Shown here: piece after piece, positions 35,344-46,705 of the stretch | How positions within the stretch are numbered: the stretch's first letter is position 1 | Layout of the letters: each line of letters opens with the position of its first letter | The notes under the pieces: model-generated | What the model saw: the letters and a program-made list of their open reading frames with translations, nothing else | What the model was told of the DNA's origin: nothing | Databases searched by the model: none | Origin: Telmatherina bonti | Taxonomy: Eukaryota > Chordata > Actinopteri > Atheriniformes > Telmatherinidae | Assembly (NCBI GenBank): GCA_933228915.1 | Contig: OW121835.1 | Location: 22,215,461 to 22,279,460, forward strand | DNA: 64,000 bases | Direction: 5' to 3' | Translations under genes and position numbers: made by a program

Positions 35344-35765
35344 GAGACCAGGTTCCAAAACGAAGTCCTGTGAGTAGTACTACGAAATTAGGTTCCAAAA
35401 CGAAGTCCTGTGAGTACGAGATCAGGTTACTAAATGAAGTCCTGTGAGTAGAAATACGAGATCAGGTTCCAAAACGAAGTCCTGTGAGTAGAAATACGAG
35501 ATCAGGTTCCAAAATGAAGTCCTGTGAGTAGAAATACGAGATCAGGTTCCAAAATGAAGTCCTGTGAGTACAAGATCAGGTTACTAAACGAAGTCCTGTG
35601 AGTAGAAATACGAGATCAGGTTCCAAAAAGAAGCCCTGTGAGTAGAAATACGAGATCAGGTTCCAAAAAGAAGCCCTGTGAGTAGAAATACGAGATCAGG
35701 TTCCAAAATGAAGTCCTGTGAGTACAAGATCAGGTTACTAAATGAAGTCCTGTGAGTAGAAATAT
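35344..35765. repeat. Minisatellite of 11 units (40 or 34 bp)
   Basis: The unit is gagatcaggttccaaaatga followed by agtcctgtgagtagaaatac. Eleven copies occur. Most are 40 bp; units 2, 6 and 10 are 34 bp because they end at gtgagtac without the agaaat part. A variant with ggttacta instead of ggttccaa appears at units 3, 7 and 11, so a four-unit higher-order period (units 3-6, 7-10) is visible. Confidence 0.95.
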
Positions 35766-35774
35766 ATGACTGAC

Positions 35775-36266
35775 TGTTGGAGAAATTATTATGGGTTTTG
35801 GTTTGAATTAAGTATTAGACATATATGCATTGATTTGCTGTGATCCTGCTGTGTTTTGTGTCTATGCACAAAGCTTTCTTTAAGTTATATGATCCTTGTC
35901 TGGAATGTGCAGACAAAGTCTGAGACAGGAAGAGTTTCCTGCAGGGCATCTGTTTTTGTCAACTGCTTGGTTGACCAGTTGTCTAAAGGTTAAAGGTAAT
36001 AAAGTAATATAGTGAGTGATTGATGCTTAGTGAGTTCAGTTTAGTCTTAAATAAGAGATAATGATTGTTTCATATGGTCTGCCCAGCAACTAGGAGGAGT
36101 TAAGCATGGTTTATAATCGGGTGTTACTTCAGCATCTGCAGAGAGAGTTCTCTCTCCAAGCTCCAGCGTGTGCTTGTATTAGTTTATAATAAAATGTTCA
36201 TTGTAAGAAGACAGTTGACTCTTAGATGTATTACAACTTCTCAAGACCAGAGTATTTTCCACCACA
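35775..36266 (+). mobile_element. Solo LTR with 5-bp target-site duplication
   Basis: A 492-bp segment begins TGTTGGAG and ends CCACCACA, and is flanked on both sides by ctgac (35,770-35,774 and 36,267-36,271). It contains an AATAAAA signal near 36,190. The TG...CA ends plus a 5-bp duplication fit a retrovirus- or Gypsy-type solo LTR. No internal sequence of its own is present. Confidence 0.65.
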
Positions 36267-36317
36267 CTGACAATGACTGACTATTCTGACATAGCAGAAA
36301 TATAAGACCAGATAACA

Positions 36318-36518
36318 ATGGGGACTATAGGGGGAAAGGAGGAGCAACTTAAACCGGATTCTATTATGGTGTTTATAAAGCAGAAATATGGTGAAGACGT
36401 AAGTAAATTTTTAATGTTCTAGTGTGAAGAATGTGGGTTTCTAGAAGGAAGCTTTATGAGCATGTATCAGATGGATAAGTTGGAACAGAAAAGAAAAAAA
36501 AGAAAAAACCAGAAAAAT
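36318..36518 (+). pseudogene. Broken gag-like reading-frame start of the old retrovirus-like element
   Basis: The frame opens with ATG-GGG (Met-Gly, as in myristoylated retroviral Gag proteins) and runs 34 codons to a stop at 36,420-36,422, then stays open for about 31 more codons rich in Lys and Arg. Position and start suit the gag beginning of the element whose LTR and primer-binding site lie at 34.6-34.97 kb. No further gag or pol domains are recognised. It is non-functional, and the Gag assignment is tentative. Confidence 0.3.
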
Positions 36519-36677
36519 TAATGTGCAGGCTGGTTCACTCTCCATCAGAGGAATTAAAAATAGAGGTCTGACCTGCTATTCTCTGGAGAGTTGTGTGGAA
36601 ATATTGTACGAGATTTTTTGTTATTTTTGGTGACTCTTTTCCTGGGTGAAATAAAACCGTGTAATTGGGTAGTTTGG

Positions 36678-36709
36678 TCACACACACACTGATTTCAGTG
36701 TGTGTGTGA
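36678..36709. repeat. Perfect 15-bp inverted repeat (CA/TG hairpin)
   Basis: Arms tcacacacacactga and tcagtgtgtgtgtga with a two-base spacer. Confidence 0.9.
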
Positions 36710-37410
36710 GTTTGCTCATATGGGGGCAAGTCCCGTGAAAGATCTGCAAATGTTAAAGTGGTTGTAGGATCCACAAATCTGTTGTACTTAGCATCAAAAT
36801 CATATACACAAATTGCTGTCCACACTAACTGATGATTCAGTAAGAACGTGAATAAATTAAAGATTGAAAATCAGATCACGGGCGTTTTTCCAAAAGGTGA
36901 CAGTAAAGCCTGGTTCAGGTAGACTCTGATATGACAGAACGTGGCTGAATGGACCAGGAAAGAAAAGAGAAAACATTATCTTCCTCTAACAGTTTAGTGA
37001 GGAGGAGGTTAAAGATTAAATGACAGACAAATATGTATTATTGCAGAGTTTAGCAAATTTTAAGAAATTTATTTATTGATTTTTTTTGTCTTGTCCAGCA
37101 TTTAGGCAAGCAGAATGATGGTCTGGATGCTGTGTTCTGCTGAGTAAATTTTCTCTGCCAAGGGAAACTTTATAGATATAATGATCCCCTTGACTTTCTG
37201 AATTTTTATTTTATTTCCATATTTATTTTGTATTGTTGTTTGAATTGTAGAGTTTGTACTGCTGGACCAGAGAGGACAGACGAAAGACAGAAAGAGAAAG
37301 GAGAAAAAACACCTCATAAGAAAAGTGAAAGAGATAAAGGGAGAGAAAAGGGAGAGAAAAAAAACCAAAACTAAATAATAACCCAAAAACAAAAAGAAAG
37401 AAAACAACCT

Positions 37411-37672
37411 ACAGATGTATACATACACACACATACAGGCACACACATACATATACACACACATACATACGCATACATACACATACATTTACACACACGT
37501 ATACACACATATATATATATATATATATACACATATATATATATATACATATGTACACATATACATATACACATACATACATATACACACACACCTCTAT
37601 GCACACACATACATACGTACAAACATATACGCACTTGCCAGTATTAACACATATACATACACATACAAGCCA
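37411..37672. repeat. Compound (CA)/(TA) microsatellite in the LINE 3'UTR
   Basis: Interrupted tracts of ac, atac and ta repeats on the plus strand, with a purer ta core near 37,508-37,552. Confidence 0.9.
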
Positions 37673-38267
37673 ACTTTAGATCACAGTAACTAAACTATGA
37701 ATCTAAAAAGTTAAATTTAAATGAGAAACAAACAGAAATGAGAAAACTAGCTGCTATTAGTGAATAAAACTGCGTGACGACTCGGTGACTGTGTCACATG
37801 CAGAACATGCAGAGTGGAACGTGTTCCGGAAAAGGTGATCATGCCAGTGTGACCCCTCCCACACAAAGGCAAGAGGCACGCCAGGAGTACCCCCGAGACC
37901 AGGGCCATCGGCAGCCACCCCCAGGCGCAGACCCCAACCGCCCCACCCTGGAGCCAGCCATGCACCGACCCAGGAGGCGGCAGAGGGGGGTCCCAGCCAG
38001 AGTCCCCCGCAGTCAGGGGGAACAGGCCCCAGCAGGCCCGGACCAGCGAGGACCGGCCCCGCCGGGCACCGCCACCCAGGGCAGACAGAGCGCGGGCCCC
38101 ACGGCCCCAAGAGCCCGGAAGCAACCTCCCACCCCCGCAGGCAGAGGGCCCAGCCCACACCGACGGAGGGCCGGGATCCCCAGACCGCCACCGAGCGGCA
38201 GCCAGGCCGCACCCCAGTGCACCAGCAGCGCTCCCCGAGCTCCAAGACCCTCCACGCACCCACGCAC

Positions 38268-38268
38268 G

Positions 38269-38313
<45 letters not shown>

Positions 38314-38332
38314 GCACACACATGTGCACACA

Positions 38333-38366
<34 letters not shown>
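38268..38366. repeat. (CA)n microsatellite within the LINE 3'UTR
   Basis: Long near-pure ca tracts with a short break around 38,310-38,335. Confidence 0.95.
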
Positions 38367-38368
<2 letters not shown>

Positions 38369-40722
38369 CACCCACCCACCTACCCACACCCACACGCATC
38401 CACACTTCCTCCTTAAGCACACCCTATCCACCCATTCTCTTACACACGCTCAAACCCACACTCTCCTACCCCCGTTCTTTATACTCACACACCCCCTCAC
38501 ACACACATCCCTGCTCCCTCTATAATCACCCATTCTTCCATACACGCATACCCCACTCTACACACACACATACCTCCCTACACCCCTCTATCCACATTCA
38601 CACTCCTCATTGCACACCCACCCCATCACTTCCCCATACCACCAACATAACCCCACATACACACCCCCACCCATCTGCATACACCCCCTCTTCCTCCTAT
38701 CCCAGCGGCCACCCACTTTCCTAAATTCTTTCACCCTGATCATCCCACTCACCCCCCTGCCCACCACAAAACACCCCTTCCCATTCTACCTACCCTAGAA
38801 CAAACCACCACAACTCCCCACTTCTCTCACTGAAGTCCTACCCCCTTCATAATCATGACCCTTCACCCCCCTATACACCTACATACACATGCACTCCCCC
38901 ACTCCCCCCTGCACACGGGCCACTACCCCCCATACACATGCACCTCAATACTCCTCTATATACACACCCCTATCTCCCATGCATTTAACACTATTTAACC
39001 CCCCCCCCCCCACACACACACACACACACCACCCACTCCCTCATCAACACCCCCAACCCCCCACACAACATGTACTATCACACTCCCCAAAACCTCCACC
39101 CCCACACCTACATGCCCTAACACACTCCCCCTTACACACAACCCTACCCCCCACAAACTCATGCTCCACTACACTCCCCATAAACCCCCCACATATAAAC
39201 CACCACACACCTCCTACACCCCACACACTCATGTACTATCACAGTCCCCTAAACCTCCACCCCAACACCCCTCACACACTCCCGCATACACACACCCCTC
39301 ACCCCCTATACCTTCATGTACCACTACAATCCTCTATACACACCCCGCATATACACAGGCACCCCCCATCCTCAACTATCCTGGGCCCGGGTCCCTCTGC
39401 CGGGCACCAGGGCACAGACCCACCCCCACTGCAGCGGCAGGTCCAGGTCAGCCCAACCCCCCCACGGCAGGGCCGACCCCCCATCCCCGAGAAGCAGGGG
39501 ACAGCCCCGGGCACCGGAGCCCAGGACCCGCACCCAGCCCACCCCGCAGCGGCACGGCCACCCGTCACGGAGCCAATACCCGCCGATCCAGCCTCCGCCA
39601 GCCTCCGCCAGCGACCTCGCCCCACCGCCGCAAGGCAACTCCAACCATTGATCAACCCAAGGCCTCCCGCCAGGTCTGGAAACCTAGCCCCCCCAGTAAT
39701 GAAGCAGCCAAGATCCCCGTCCAGGGGTCCACCCCAGACCCATAGCCACCTGAGCCACCCAGCCAATCCCCAGCCCCGAGCGGGCTGAGGCCACACTCTC
39801 CCCCCTACACTAAGTGATGGAGCTGATCACAGGAGACCAGAGAGAGTGAAATTCAACTGACTGATCCTTTGAGGAGGCAGACATCATTTCCATGCTGATG
39901 TAATCTAATAACAGATTTCTAAACTGCTGGATACACAGATTCTGTTTGCTTTTCCAGTTCACAAGGATAGTTTTCTTTGCAATGCACAGGCTGCTGAGGA
40001 TTGGTTTTGCTAAATTAAACCCTATGTTATTTTCACCTAAGTGACTCAATAGGCACAATTTGGGGTTTGCAGGGATATTACATTTAAACCAGTCTGACAG
40101 ATCTTTACATACCTGGAGCCAGAATCTCTGGACAGGTGGACAAGACCATAAAGCATGGTAGTAGCTGTCAATCATGTTGTCAGTACAGTGTGAGCAGATA
40201 TGTGAGTGTAACAGACCCATCTTGAACATCCTGTGTCCCGTATAATGAGTTCTGTGTAGAATTTTGAATTGTATTAATTGCATGTTTGAATTCTTAGTCA
40301 TTTTGAATGTGTTTGAGCAGATTTGTGACCATTCATTTTGATTGAAGTTACTGGATAAGTCTGCTTCCCATTTAGAAGTTGGGATAGAGATGGAATCTTC
40401 TAGCTTCAATAGTAATCTGTATATTTTGGATAGTAGCTTTGGGGCCTTAAGATTTAAGAATTCTGCAACCCTGATAGCTAACTGTAAGTTTAGTTGATCA
40501 GTGGGGTATTTCTTACTAAAAATAGATTTAAGTTGGTGGTATTCTAAGAATTTGGTACTGCTGAATTCATACCGTGAAGAAATTGCATCAAATGGCAGAA
40601 AGTTTCCATTTTCTATTATATGTTCTAACTGCTTTACTCCTTTATTCTTCCACTGAGGGAAGTTTATCATCTTTTTGTTTTGCAGGAAGTCAGGATTGTT
40701 CCAGATGGGTGTGAGCTTACCT

Positions 40723-40743
40723 TATATATATATATATATATAT

Positions 40744-40826
<83 letters not shown>
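40723..40826. repeat. (TA)n microsatellite at the 5' truncation of the LINE
   Basis: About 52 dinucleotide units with one acaca interruption (40,744-40,748). The LINE ORF2 becomes unreadable exactly here. Confidence 0.97.
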
Positions 40827-40829
<3 letters not shown>

Positions 40830-42300
40830 TTTTTTTTCTTCAGGGACAGAGTGAACAGGAGCATAAACAGGAGATATGTGCATTTGCAGGGGGCGAAACC
40901 AAAATCAAACCCACTAATTTTGTGTTAATCAAACATTTTATTTTGTTTGTTTGTTTGTTTGTTTTTTTTTACAATGAAAACCTTTTGTTTGCACTCATGC
41001 GTTATGATTATATGAGTGTTAAAGTATAAATTTGTGAAGAATAAATCAAATCCAAATTTTTCACCTCTCAGAAGGATCGTGGATCAGTTTTTTGAGATAT
41101 CAATAAGATTGATAATATTGTGACAGAGGTGTGTTTGGTTCCAGTGTGACTTTAAATGTAAAGTATATTCTACACTTGAATAAATTGTGCATGTAGAGTC
41201 TGCTACTTTGGACAGAATGACATTTCTAAACATGTATTATTTTCATTTGAATTTGTGCAGAAAATAGCACCATCATCTGGTTATTACTGGGACTGAATGA
41301 AGGATAAGAGTTAAAAAAAAACAGGTTCCTTTGTTGATTTAGATTCAGGTCCAAGTGTTTTTCTTTTTAAATCATGAACTGGTTCATTTTGGACTATTTT
41401 ACCTGTTGGAGAGAGAGAGAGACAGAGAGAGAGAATAGAAATCCCCAATATATACTCCTAAAACAAACATTAGAAATCGAGAAACTAAAATTGGTCCATT
41501 TAGGTTCTTGTTCATTTGCTGAAAATAAGACATTTCTTTCAATTCTACTTAAACATTGTAGCTAAAATGCAATGAATAAAATGCAATAAAAAGTCTCATG
41601 TAATTCATTTTAATCAAAAACAATACTACATATTATTATTAAAACAAAATTAAAAATAAAAGTTCAATTAAAAAATTAAATTTACTAAAGATGTTACCAC
41701 AATTAACGAATAAAATTAAATAATCAAATAATTAAATGTGAAGATGTGTGAAACATCTTGCATCATAATCAGCTATCCTCTCTAAAGATTTGTGGCATAC
41801 CTGTACATCAAGTAAAACAGGAAAAAAAACAAAAACAACCTAATCTCCATTATGTGTATGGTGAGTGATGCATGATCAGCAGTAGGTGATTTATAATAAA
41901 ACGTATGTAAATCATTACAAGGTTTGCTAATTTGAGTGTATTTATCCTACTGGATCAGCACATGTAAACCTAGATATATAAATAAAACTGGGAGCAATCA
42001 GTACAAAGCAGATCGAATGTCTTGCTGATAAAGTAGTCAAACAGCTTAAAAACCAATAATCTAGATTAGAAGAACAAACTTAATAAATTACTGATTAGCT
42101 TTTTTTTTTTTTTTTTTTTTTTAGCTTTTAATGAAAAAGAATGTCCTTTTCAGAAACCAAATGCTTAGTGTTGCAGTTTTTTCTAACAATTTATGTTAGT
42201 CTTATATTAAAAGTGGAAAAATAGAAAATGTGAAGCATCTGATTATCATGTTTAACCACTAACCCACAAAGCAGACACCAACTCAGATCCTTTACGGCAC
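40827..42300. other. Intergenic AT-rich sequence between the LINE and the hycc2 3'UTR
   Basis: No gene recognised. Contains a (ttgt)n tract (40,942-40,963), a short gaga tract (41,411-41,435) and a poly-T run of about 22 bases (42,101-42,122). Confidence 0.6.
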
Positions 42301-45300
42301 AATATTTATTCACAATATACAGATTAATTTCTCTCTACATCTCAGACTTATCTTCTGTTTTTATATTTATCTTGCCTTTGCTTTTTTACATTTTTTATTT
42401 ACAAGATTTAAAATAATTTTTTCTCTCATTTACACAAAGTCATTAGTACAGTGTTCTCATCCAGCAGCTTCCCTTGAAGCATCAAGATTAGATTCATTAT
42501 CATTGCTAATCTGTTTCTATTTCATACACCGACCGAGCCACAGAGCAGCAACCTGACAGGAGGGCTCCACATGCACCACAACTCTTGGCGTGGCTTTCTC
42601 TCTGAAGGGGCAGTCACAAGACAAATGGATGGTCCTTGTTTCACTCACATGAGGTACTTTGCTCTGCAGCACCACAGCAAGGTGTATAAACAGAATCACT
42701 CAACAGGGGATACTGCAGAGGGTCTGCACCTTTAAAAATCAGCTGAAATGCATGTAACCCCCCTCCCACCCAAGAGGAAAAAAATGAGAGCCCATTGACT
42801 AAATAAATTGAGAAAAAGTGGGGAAAAAGGGGGAAATGTTGCATAGAATCAATTCAGGTGTAGAACATAAATAATTTTGGTGCTGCCATTTTTAAGATGT
42901 GGCTTTCAAGAAACTCCTGAGACCTTCCAGACCCCCTTTTTTTTGGTTTTGAAAAAAAAAAAAAAAGCTGTACCCTTAGACTTTTAACAAAAATAGCCTT
43001 GTGTTGGATGTGACATCCCATAAAAGTACTACTTTAAATAGACTAAAACCCTGCACTGAGTGTATACACATTTGCACATCTATATATGTTATTTCGATAA
43101 CTAGCTTTAGAGTGGTGGATGGATTAAAGTGCTTTATACTGTATGAAAACAAAGCCCACAGTTATCACATGCAGGATGGAAAATGAACTTCCAGCAGCCA
43201 TGTTGACTGACCATGCACAAACCTGCTGAAATGAGGTTTTATTTGAGAAAGAGGATTTTTCAAGGATTATTAAGCTTATAATTCTGCCATCATGGATGAC
43301 CTTAGACAATCACAGGCTGCTGTTCATTTTCCGCTCTGATAACATGCAAATAACACCACATAATGAGGATACTTTTTTTTTTGTTTTTTAACTCTAAGTC
43401 AACATACAGTACCAACTTGGCTGCTGGTAACCTCGGTCGGGGGTCACTTGTTAATGACATGTACACGTCACCAGTTTTGAAAACAGCAAAAAAGTGCCAC
43501 TCGACTGACAGCAAAATACAGCAAATGGGAACACGGCTCACTGGGAACCACACATCACAGGGATGACAGCAGACTTGAGCAGGTGAAAGCATGAACTAAT
43601 TGCACTCCTCTTCTTTATCCACAGTCCAGTCCAGGAGGAGGAGGAGGAAGAGGAGGAGGACGATGACGAAGAGGAGGAGGCCAATAAGCCCTCAAACAAG
43701 GCTTTTTGTCCTGTAATGTTTAAGGCCAAAAAACGCACGGGACTAGTTCAAGAAAAGGACCAGCAGCTGTGAGGGCTTCAAGCACAGCAGGAGCATGAGT
43801 GTGTGGGATTTCACTGCAAGCTGAACTGACTTTTTCTCTTTATACTGCTTTTAAATGAGACCAGCAAAGCTAAGTTACAAGTGTGAAAGCACATAGTGAT
43901 GTACACACCTAAAGGAAATTTTAGGTGCCAAAATAAACAAACAAAAACAAAATTACAGGTGAAGCGGCATCTAAGGGCACATTGAGCCAGTTGTATTAAC
44001 ATCCTCTTTTTCTGTCCCCCTAGCTTTGAAATAAGATCTGTAAACTGAAACAATAGGCATTTTAAATAAGACATCCAGGCAAAAAGAAAAAGAAAAAAAA
44101 AACTCTTAAGGAGAGGATGTGTGATGGCACATCTGGCTTGAACGAGGGCAAGACTCAGGTTTGGCTCAAGGCTGTTTCATACATTTGAAACATCGGTGCT
44201 TCGCAGGGCGCTAAACATGCAGACAAGCATGTCGATCACTCAGCCTGGGCAAGGAGCACTACACAAGGCGAGACAGCACTGTGCACAAACGCAAGCATTT
44301 CACAGCAGAGAAGAATTACATGCATATGATGATAAAAAAACAAAAAATTGCACTTCAAAATTATAACATTAAAAAACAAAAAATTGAGCAGGATATTTTG
44401 GGGACTTAAAATGAGGCTAAGTGCGGTTGCTTGAATTAAGACAGGAAATGTTTTTTTTTTTAAAAATGAGCAAAAAGATGCCACCGAACAAACAAACAAA
44501 CAAAACCCCCCTGCAGTCAGTTTTTGACCTCTATTGCAGCAGGATTAAAGTAATTAACCTGAACTGTCAAGGTGAAATATTCTGTCAAGTCTTGCATCGA
44601 CTCAGATTTTAGTGACGTTTCGGTAACTGTAGGAAACCGTTTCACTCAGGTTAATAATCCAGTTTCAAACCAAAGGGATTGTTTTTTTGCATCTGAATGG
44701 GAGACCAGTATCTAAGTGGCAGGTAAACACATAATGAGGTAGAACAAAACCTTTTTATGAGCCTCCAATCAGAATGACCGCTGATCGCCACAGAGACTAA
44801 AGATGTAGTGACTATTCCAAGCCTCCAGAGGGAAGCAAATAACCAGCTTTAACATGACCTGACACACATATAAAACAATACAAGCCACAGCTCTAGAAAG
44901 ACAAGAAACACACCAGCATTGCTTTTAGATGGAAAGATCCACGAAAAGGTTTGAAATGAAACAGAAGAGACAGTCATTGCCTTTAGTGTCACACACAGCT
45001 GAACTGTCCAGTGCAGTTCCTAAACACTATCAGTTTCAGATCCTCAGTAAAGTCAGAAGACAGTCTTTTCTCGTGTAGCTGCACAGTAACAATTTCTTTA
45101 CATTTGTCCAAGTGAGGCAAGATCAACTCTTACCAGATTCCAGTTTGGTTAAATGACAATCATAAAAGTTTAGTTTAACACATCATATGACATAATAGTC
45201 AGCACTGCAGAATAAAAAGTTGGGTGCTGACTCTTGGGTCTGACTGATTTCTTTAAAATAATTGACAAACTAAAAAAAAAACCAAAAAAAAAACCAAACT

Positions 45301-45876
45301 TAACTAAACAAACAAAAAGCTTCTTTGGATTTTCATTTAAATTACTTAAAAAAAAAAATCAATTAAAACATTTACGACTGATTGAAAATAGCATTTAACG
45401 AGGAGGAAAACCAGCATGAACGATTGCACGTGAGCCCGGGAATGAAAGGGATGAAAATGAGGAGAAGAAGGGAGGAGCAATAACTCCCCTTACACACACG
45501 CACACACACACTTTTCTACACCATGAGAGACATTAAGTGTTATTGCTGATTCATACTGACTGATTCAGTCTTAAACTCAAACGATCTGAAATGTCACACG
45601 TGACCGACAGCTAATGTGGGGTCATTTAGAAAATTTCCCTTCTCCTTTAGAGGGGAGTTTGTGTGTGGAATGCTCAGCTTGGTCAGATGAGAGGACGCAG
45701 TGACATGCTGGACTCTTTCACACTCTGCTGTAGTTAGCGCACTGGGAAGTTTTCACCACGTCTGAAATGTTGTTTTCTCAGAAACCCACCAGCAACGACT
45801 GCAGGTCACAGTTTAATGGATGTTAAAAGGACAGAAAAAAGCTCTTGAGATCTGAAGATCTAATCTTATCTTACCT

Positions 45877-45913
<37 letters not shown>

Positions 45914-45991
45914 GCACAGGTAGACAGAAATAGTCAAAGTTGAGTTTCTATGGATAAACACTGCATGAAGGTGTTACAAGTAACTTTATGC

Positions 45992-46024
<33 letters not shown>

Positions 46025-46040
46025 TTCCATTTCCTGGACA
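42301..46040 (-). other. hycc2: Probable long 3'UTR of hycc2
   Basis: Sequence 3' of the hycc2 stop codon holds no other gene. AATAAA signals on the minus strand occur at 43,243-43,238 and 42,310-42,305. The latter would give a 3'UTR of about 3.7 kb. It includes a GA-rich tract (43,637-43,680), which gives a spurious poly-Ser frame on the minus strand, and a (CA)/(GT) pair near the stop codon. Extent inferred, not proven. Confidence 0.45.
45879..46023. repeat. Inverted pair of (CA)15 and (GT)15 microsatellites
   Basis: A ca tract at 45,879-45,909 and a gt tract at 45,994-46,023 are complementary and 84 bases apart, so DNA or RNA across this region could fold back. The nearer tract lies 17 bases past the hycc2 stop codon. 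Confidence 0.9.
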
Positions 46041-46705
46041 TTAAACCTGTGATATGATCTGCATGTTGAAGCTCGGGGAGCGTGACTGCTTAGTAAGAGG
46101 AGCTCCTGGGGACAGAAGGTCCTCGGCCTCCTCTGGCCTAATCAGGTGCTCCTCCTTTAGGCTTATGGTGGAGTGACGGTGGGAGCCTCCCGCTACAAGC
46201 CCTCCTTCCTTGTCAGAGCCTCCTGCCACCTCCCCTCGTTCATCCTCACCTCCGTTCAGGTTGAAACTCATGCAGTCAAAGGACTTGCTGGAGGACGTGC
46301 TGCCAGTCCGCACCAGTGTGGACCCTGCAGGGAAGCTCAGGTGCTTCTTTATGGGACTTAAGTGGATGGCCTCTAAGGTGATGCTGGCTGGAGGCGACTG
46401 CTGCCTCTGACGATGCTTCCTCTCAGCAGGCTGGTGGTCTGCAGAGAGTTCCGCCTGTTTTTCCGCCTCCTTCTCCCTCTCACGCTCTTTTTCCTTCTCT
46501 TTTTCTTTCTCCCTGTCTCGAGACAGCCGGGCCGTGATGGCTTTCTTGATGCTGCTACTGCTTGAGCTCAGGCTGCCCCCCCTCGGCCCAATGCCTCCAG
46601 CCTTGGTGCCGCTGGGCTGGCTGCTGTTGGAAGCCCCTGAGGAGAAACCCTCATCTGGGTCGTTGATGTTGAAGGAATCCTCCCCGCCGCTCATACCATC
46701 AGCAT
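46041..46705 (-). CDS. hycc2: hycc2 last coding exon: disordered Ser- and charge-rich tail
   Basis: Encodes about 220 residues. It starts DADGMSGGEDSFNINDPDEG, passes through a poly-Ser run and a Lys/Glu/Arg-rich stretch (EKEKEKEREREKEAEKQ), and ends SFNMQIISQV followed by TAA. Human FAM126B has the same order with a shorter charged stretch. The segment KKHLSFPAGSTLVRT...SSSKSFD matches the human tail and may hold phosphorylation sites. The charged run is the main source of the extra length compared with human. Confidence 0.93.

Larger units (their letters stand above)
37080..40722 (-). mobile_element. L1-like LINE, 5'-truncated, with open ORF2 C-terminus and long 3'UTR
   Basis: On the minus strand an open frame runs from about 40,720 (LTPIWNNPDFLQ) through FPQWKNKGVKQLEHIIENG to a stop near 39,810, about 300 residues. 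It has an L1-type C-terminal Cys/His motif (CSHC ... HALWSC). The 3'UTR follows for 2.7 kb. It holds two very GC-rich blocks (about 39,380-39,790 and 37,850-38,270), TG/GT microsatellites between them (38,268-38,366 and a diffuse CA/CCA-rich region to 39,370), purine/pyrimidine-biased DNA and the tail ending in A residues at about 37,081-37,088. Copies of the tail occur at 15.9 and 16.4 kb. Confidence 0.8.

Noticed and set aside
35344..35765. CRISPR-like array
   Set aside because: Units are contiguous tandem repeats without unique spacers, in a vertebrate genome.
37371..37693. Open frames rich in Cys/Val/Tyr or Thr/His/Tyr
   Set aside because: Pure microsatellite translation.
37798..39788. 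Long plus-strand open frames rich in Pro, Thr and His (about 300 residues each)
   Set aside because: They are translations of CA repeats and GC-rich 3'UTR of the L1-like LINE read on the wrong strand; no domain or splice structure.
40680..40928. Ile/Tyr repeat open frames on both strands
   Set aside because: Translation of the TA microsatellite.
43538..43738. Poly-Ser frame as a gene
   Set aside because: It is the minus-strand reading of a GA-rich tract in the likely hycc2 3'UTR, with no splice context.
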